A stretch of DNA of 64,000 nt from Euonymus europaeus (lineage: Eukaryota > Streptophyta > Magnoliopsida > Celastrales > Celastraceae): contig OY756957.1 of assembly GCA_963580455.1 (NCBI GenBank), positions 28,178,501 to 28,242,500 of the forward strand, written 5' to 3'. Positions within the stretch are counted from its first letter, which is position 1. Each line of letters starts with the position of its first letter. Positions 61,585-64,000 of this stretch are shown in pieces. Under the pieces are notes generated by a model. That model did not search any database. It saw only the letters and a list, made by a program, of their open reading frames with translations, and had not been told where the DNA came from. A program made the position numbers and the translations under genes.

Positions 61585-63456
61585 TTACCACATGGCCAGA
61601 TCCTGCTTTGGGTGAGGGTCCACGATGTCAAATCTGAAGTTTGACGTACTGTCAATGTAATTGGTATCAAACGGAGAATCAAATGCTTTGCACAGCTCAG
61701 GCTGATCTTCCATTGATGGGAAAAAAGAGTTGTCCACTAGCAAATTAGCTCCTTGAGATACGTAGCCACCCAATATAACCCCATGCCCATAGCAGATATC
61801 ATCTGGCTGAAGTTCAAATTTCGGTTGCTGAAGTTCAAATTTCGGTTGCTGAAGTTCAAATTTCGGCTGCTGATGTTGCAGTTGCTGCTTCTGCTCTTGC
61901 TGTCGCTGCAGTTGCTCCTGCTGATCTGCACATCCAGTAACTTTGACATCCCCAGGATCCATGCTCTTGTCCCGCTGAAGACCGGATTCATAGAAAGACA
62001 TAAGCTCAGAAATCATTTTCTGTCCATCTTCTGGGAGCCCAAGTCCTGACATCATGTTGGGGATTGTCTGATTCACCGATGACATAGTTTGCTTAGTTTG
62101 AGCAGAGGGTAAACTGAAAACTGCTGAAGTCTCATCAGTGACTTGGAATTGTGACATTCCAACTCGTTGAGAAGATATATCACGGAAAGTACAATGCAAC
62201 TGGTGATTGTTTCTAGAAGTCCTGTCAACAAATCCAAGGTGATAGTCATTATATGGGCATTGAGGGTACTCACATGTGTATAAATTCTGATCCATTGACA
62301 TCTGCTGCTCCTCAGTTTGATGCTTCCTCTTATAATTGAAATGCAAAGTGTTCCCAACAAATTCTTCTTTAATTTGAGGAACAAATGGGGATGTTATAAT
62401 CCTATCTTTTTGCCCTGCTTCCCCCATACTCAAGAGACCAACATCATGCAGCTTGCACTCCTCAGCTTCAGTGTTTTGTTCCTTGTGTGCTCCATCGACA
62501 TCATAATCACTTGTATCATCAGTGGTATAAGAAGCACACCCAACAGCAGACAGAGGCAGGCAGCTATTAGGATACAAATTTCTCAACAGTGCTTCTTCTT
62601 GATTAAGTATTGCAAGCCATGTGGCGCTCTCCTTCGCAGTCATTTTATCTTGCAAACATTTAGATTGACGAACAAGTTTGTGGATCTTGGCAATGTCTGG
62701 CGACATGTGCTTGATTACTGCAGTGAGAACACTCACTTTCCACGCCTTCTTCAAATCATGGGGTTTCTTGTATGGAGGGGGGCCTTGATCCTTTGGCATA
62801 CCTAACTGAGGCCACCATTCCTCCTCCCCAGTAGGCCACCATGGTGGGGCAACACCTTTCTCCAATGGGAAACGCCTCTGAGGTGGATCACAATGTTGCA
62901 TCGAGGCTGAGAGAAGTGACCCAAGAGTTGTGTCTTGAAGCTCTTGCAAGGTGTGAGGAGTGGGTGCCTCTTTACTAATATCTCTATTTGTCCCAGGTAA
63001 TGAATGATCTGCTTGATACTTAGCTATTGCAGCAGGTCCATTCCTATCAAACCTGACCTTTTCCTTCCACCAGGCTCTCAAATTATCGAAAGCTCCACTC
63101 ACTGGCTTTCCCTTCTCGGGAATGATACCATACACAAAGCTCTGAGCTTTGCAAACCTCCATCATTTTCAGCATGTATTTGAGGATACCGTCTTGTGCCC
63201 GTGACATCTTCTTCCTACGGGCTTGTTCTTGCGATTGACGTTGCTTAGCACTATCAATTCCTTCCTTATTCTTGTTTTGTTCTTTAAGCCGACTCAGGAG
63301 CATTCGATCCCTCCACATCCTCCTCTCAAGCTCATCAACATCCATGTCTTCATCACTATAATCCTCCTCAACCGCAACCACTGGTTCGCATTCTGCTGCC
63401 AACTCAACTTCCCCATTAGGGACCGAGACAAAATCAAGATTAGTGCAGAAACTCAT
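61585..63456 (-). CDS. EIN3/EIL-family ethylene-response transcription factor
   Basis: An intronless 623-residue coding region. After an acidic stretch ([19 protein letters not shown]) comes the plant-specific EIN3 DNA-binding domain (about residues 40-300). It contains [79 protein letters not shown] and [20 protein letters not shown]. The C-terminal half has a [15 protein letters not shown] segment, [20 protein letters not shown], a Gln-rich run and the end QDLAMW. EIN3/EIL proteins are nuclear and stabilised by ethylene through EIN2, and they activate ERF1-type genes. The start MSFCTNLDF is chosen because many homologues begin MGIF(E/D)EMxFCxNLDF; here the MGIF Met is a Leu codon. An in-frame ATG at 63543 could add 29 residues. 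Confidence 0.93.
   Translation of the reverse strand: MSFCTNLDFVSVPNGEVELAAECEPVVAVEEDYSDEDMDVDELERRMWRDRMLLSRLKEQNKNKEGIDSAKQRQSQEQARRKKMSRAQDGILKYMLKMMEVCKAQSFVYGIIPEKGKPVSGAFDNLRAWWKEKVRFDRNGPAAIAKYQADHSLPGTNRDISKEAPTPHTLQELQDTTLGSLLSASMQHCDPPQRRFPLEKGVAPPWWPTGEEEWWPQLGMPKDQGPPPYKKPHDLKKAWKVSVLTAVIKHMSPDIAKIHKLVRQSKCLQDKMTAKESATWLAILNQEEALLRNLYPNSCLPLSAVGCASYTTDDTSDYDVDGAHKEQNTEAEECKLHDVGLLSMGEAGQKDRIITSPFVPQIKEEFVGNTLHFNYKRKHQTEEQQMSMDQNLYTCEYPQCPYNDYHLGFVDRTSRNNHQLHCTFRDISSQRVGMSQFQVTDETSAVFSLPSAQTKQTMSSVNQTIPNMMSGLGLPEDGQKMISELMSFYESGLQRDKSMDPGDVKVTGCADQQEQLQRQQEQKQQLQHQQPKFELQQPKFELQQPKFELQPDDICYGHGVILGGYVSQGANLLVDNSFFPSMEDQPELCKAFDSPFDTNYIDSTSNFRFDIVDPHPKQDLAMW
61807..61869 (-). repeat. 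21-bp in-frame tandem repeat in the EIL gene
   Basis: Three consecutive 21-bp units encode QQPKFEL three times at the end of the Gln-rich region. The first two are identical at the DNA level and the third differs by one base (ggctgc versus ggttgc), so the expansion is recent. Confidence 0.9.
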
Positions 63457-64000
63457 GTCCTCGAAGATTCCCAACTGAAGCTCACAAATAAGAACAAGAT
63501 GTGAAGAAGTCAGCAAATCAAATTGAGTTGGAATTTTTATCACCCTCTCTCTTTATTCTGATATTCAGAACAACTGTACTGGTGTTCATTCAAATTAGAG
63601 AGGATTTGCAGTCTAACATCAAGATGAAGAAAGGCAATTAGAAAATGATCTCCTGCAAATAGCAAGTGGTCAGATGAAGTGTTTTAAAGCAGTTTAGCAA
63701 AAAAAAACCATTATCCAAAAGTGAATCTAGTCATTAATTTGGCGCTAGAACCAAAAGTAACTCTAATGTGATGTTAGAGAAAGAAATTCAAAACTCACCA
63801 TAAATAGATGCAAGAAAGTGTCCTTATCAGTCAAAACTCAAAACACAAGCATAATTATAAACCACCAATTGTCTCCTTTTCATCAAGGGAAATTTTCTAT
63901 CTTAAACAAGTAAAAAGGCAACGCGTAGCTACAATGCTGATAGGGTCAGAATCAGTTGAAAATGGCGACAAATAAAATTGGATTCTACCGATGTTGGCAA
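63457..64000. other. Upstream region of the EIL gene
   Basis: 5' leader and promoter side of the minus-strand EIL gene, cut by the window edge. An in-frame ATG occurs at 63543. EIN3/EIL genes often have a leader intron; one could lie here but was not resolved. Confidence 0.4.

Overview
This is nuclear DNA from a flowering plant, most likely a eudicot. The evidence is intron-rich genes with GT-AG junctions, AT-rich intergenic DNA, a Restorer-of-fertility-like (RFL) PPR cluster, plant transcription-factor and organelle-gyrase genes, and many plant transposon types (Helitron, hAT, SINE, LINE, TRIM). An apparently intact CCaMK gene suggests a lineage able to form arbuscular mycorrhiza. I cannot name the species.

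Left third (1-15.8 kb, + strand): four head-to-tail P-class PPR genes of the RFL type with mitochondrial-type presequences. Copy 1 is cut by the window edge, copy 2 is truncated by a 110-bp deletion, copy 3 is full length, and copy 4 carries a triplicated four-motif block. Spacers hold a tRNA-type SINE with a 15-bp target-site duplication (TSD), a diverged direct repeat with a MITE-like element, and a 5'-truncated LINE with an 18-bp TSD. A decayed PPR C-terminus near 28.4 kb shows the family once reached further right.

Middle (16.4-38.4 kb): an HSP20-like gene with a C-terminal membrane anchor (RTM2-like, +), then a Helitron (17908-24909, - strand). Next come an intact FES1/HspBP1-type Hsp70 nucleotide-exchange factor gene (-), a MITE, the PPR relic, a hAT transposase relic, and a second Helitron (30298-38415, -). 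Both Helitrons have TC starts, hairpin-CTAG ends and A/T flanks, and share 5' terminal sequence. Both carry captured host exons with recognisable splice sites: UBP6-like ubiquitin protease and an HMA-domain exon in the first; RHF1A/RHF2A-like RING E3 ligase, CHY1-like crotonase, WAT1-like transporter and an unidentified exon in the second.

Right part (39.1-64 kb): the 27-exon organellar DNA gyrase A gene (-, about 17.7 kb, 928 codons reconstructed in frame). Its introns hold an Au-type SINE, a TRIM-like retroelement with a 60-bp repeat expansion, and a MULE-like insertion. It is followed by a seven-exon CCaMK (DMI3-type, 511 aa, -), a probably broken C2-domain gene (+) and an EIN3/EIL ethylene transcription factor (-).

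The conserved genes do not form one pathway. They cover organelle gene expression and DNA topology, protein folding, symbiotic calcium decoding and ethylene response. The most unusual material is the pair of related gene-capturing Helitrons and the rapidly rearranging RFL cluster. All identifications come from reading the sequence and recalling family motifs; no database search was run.
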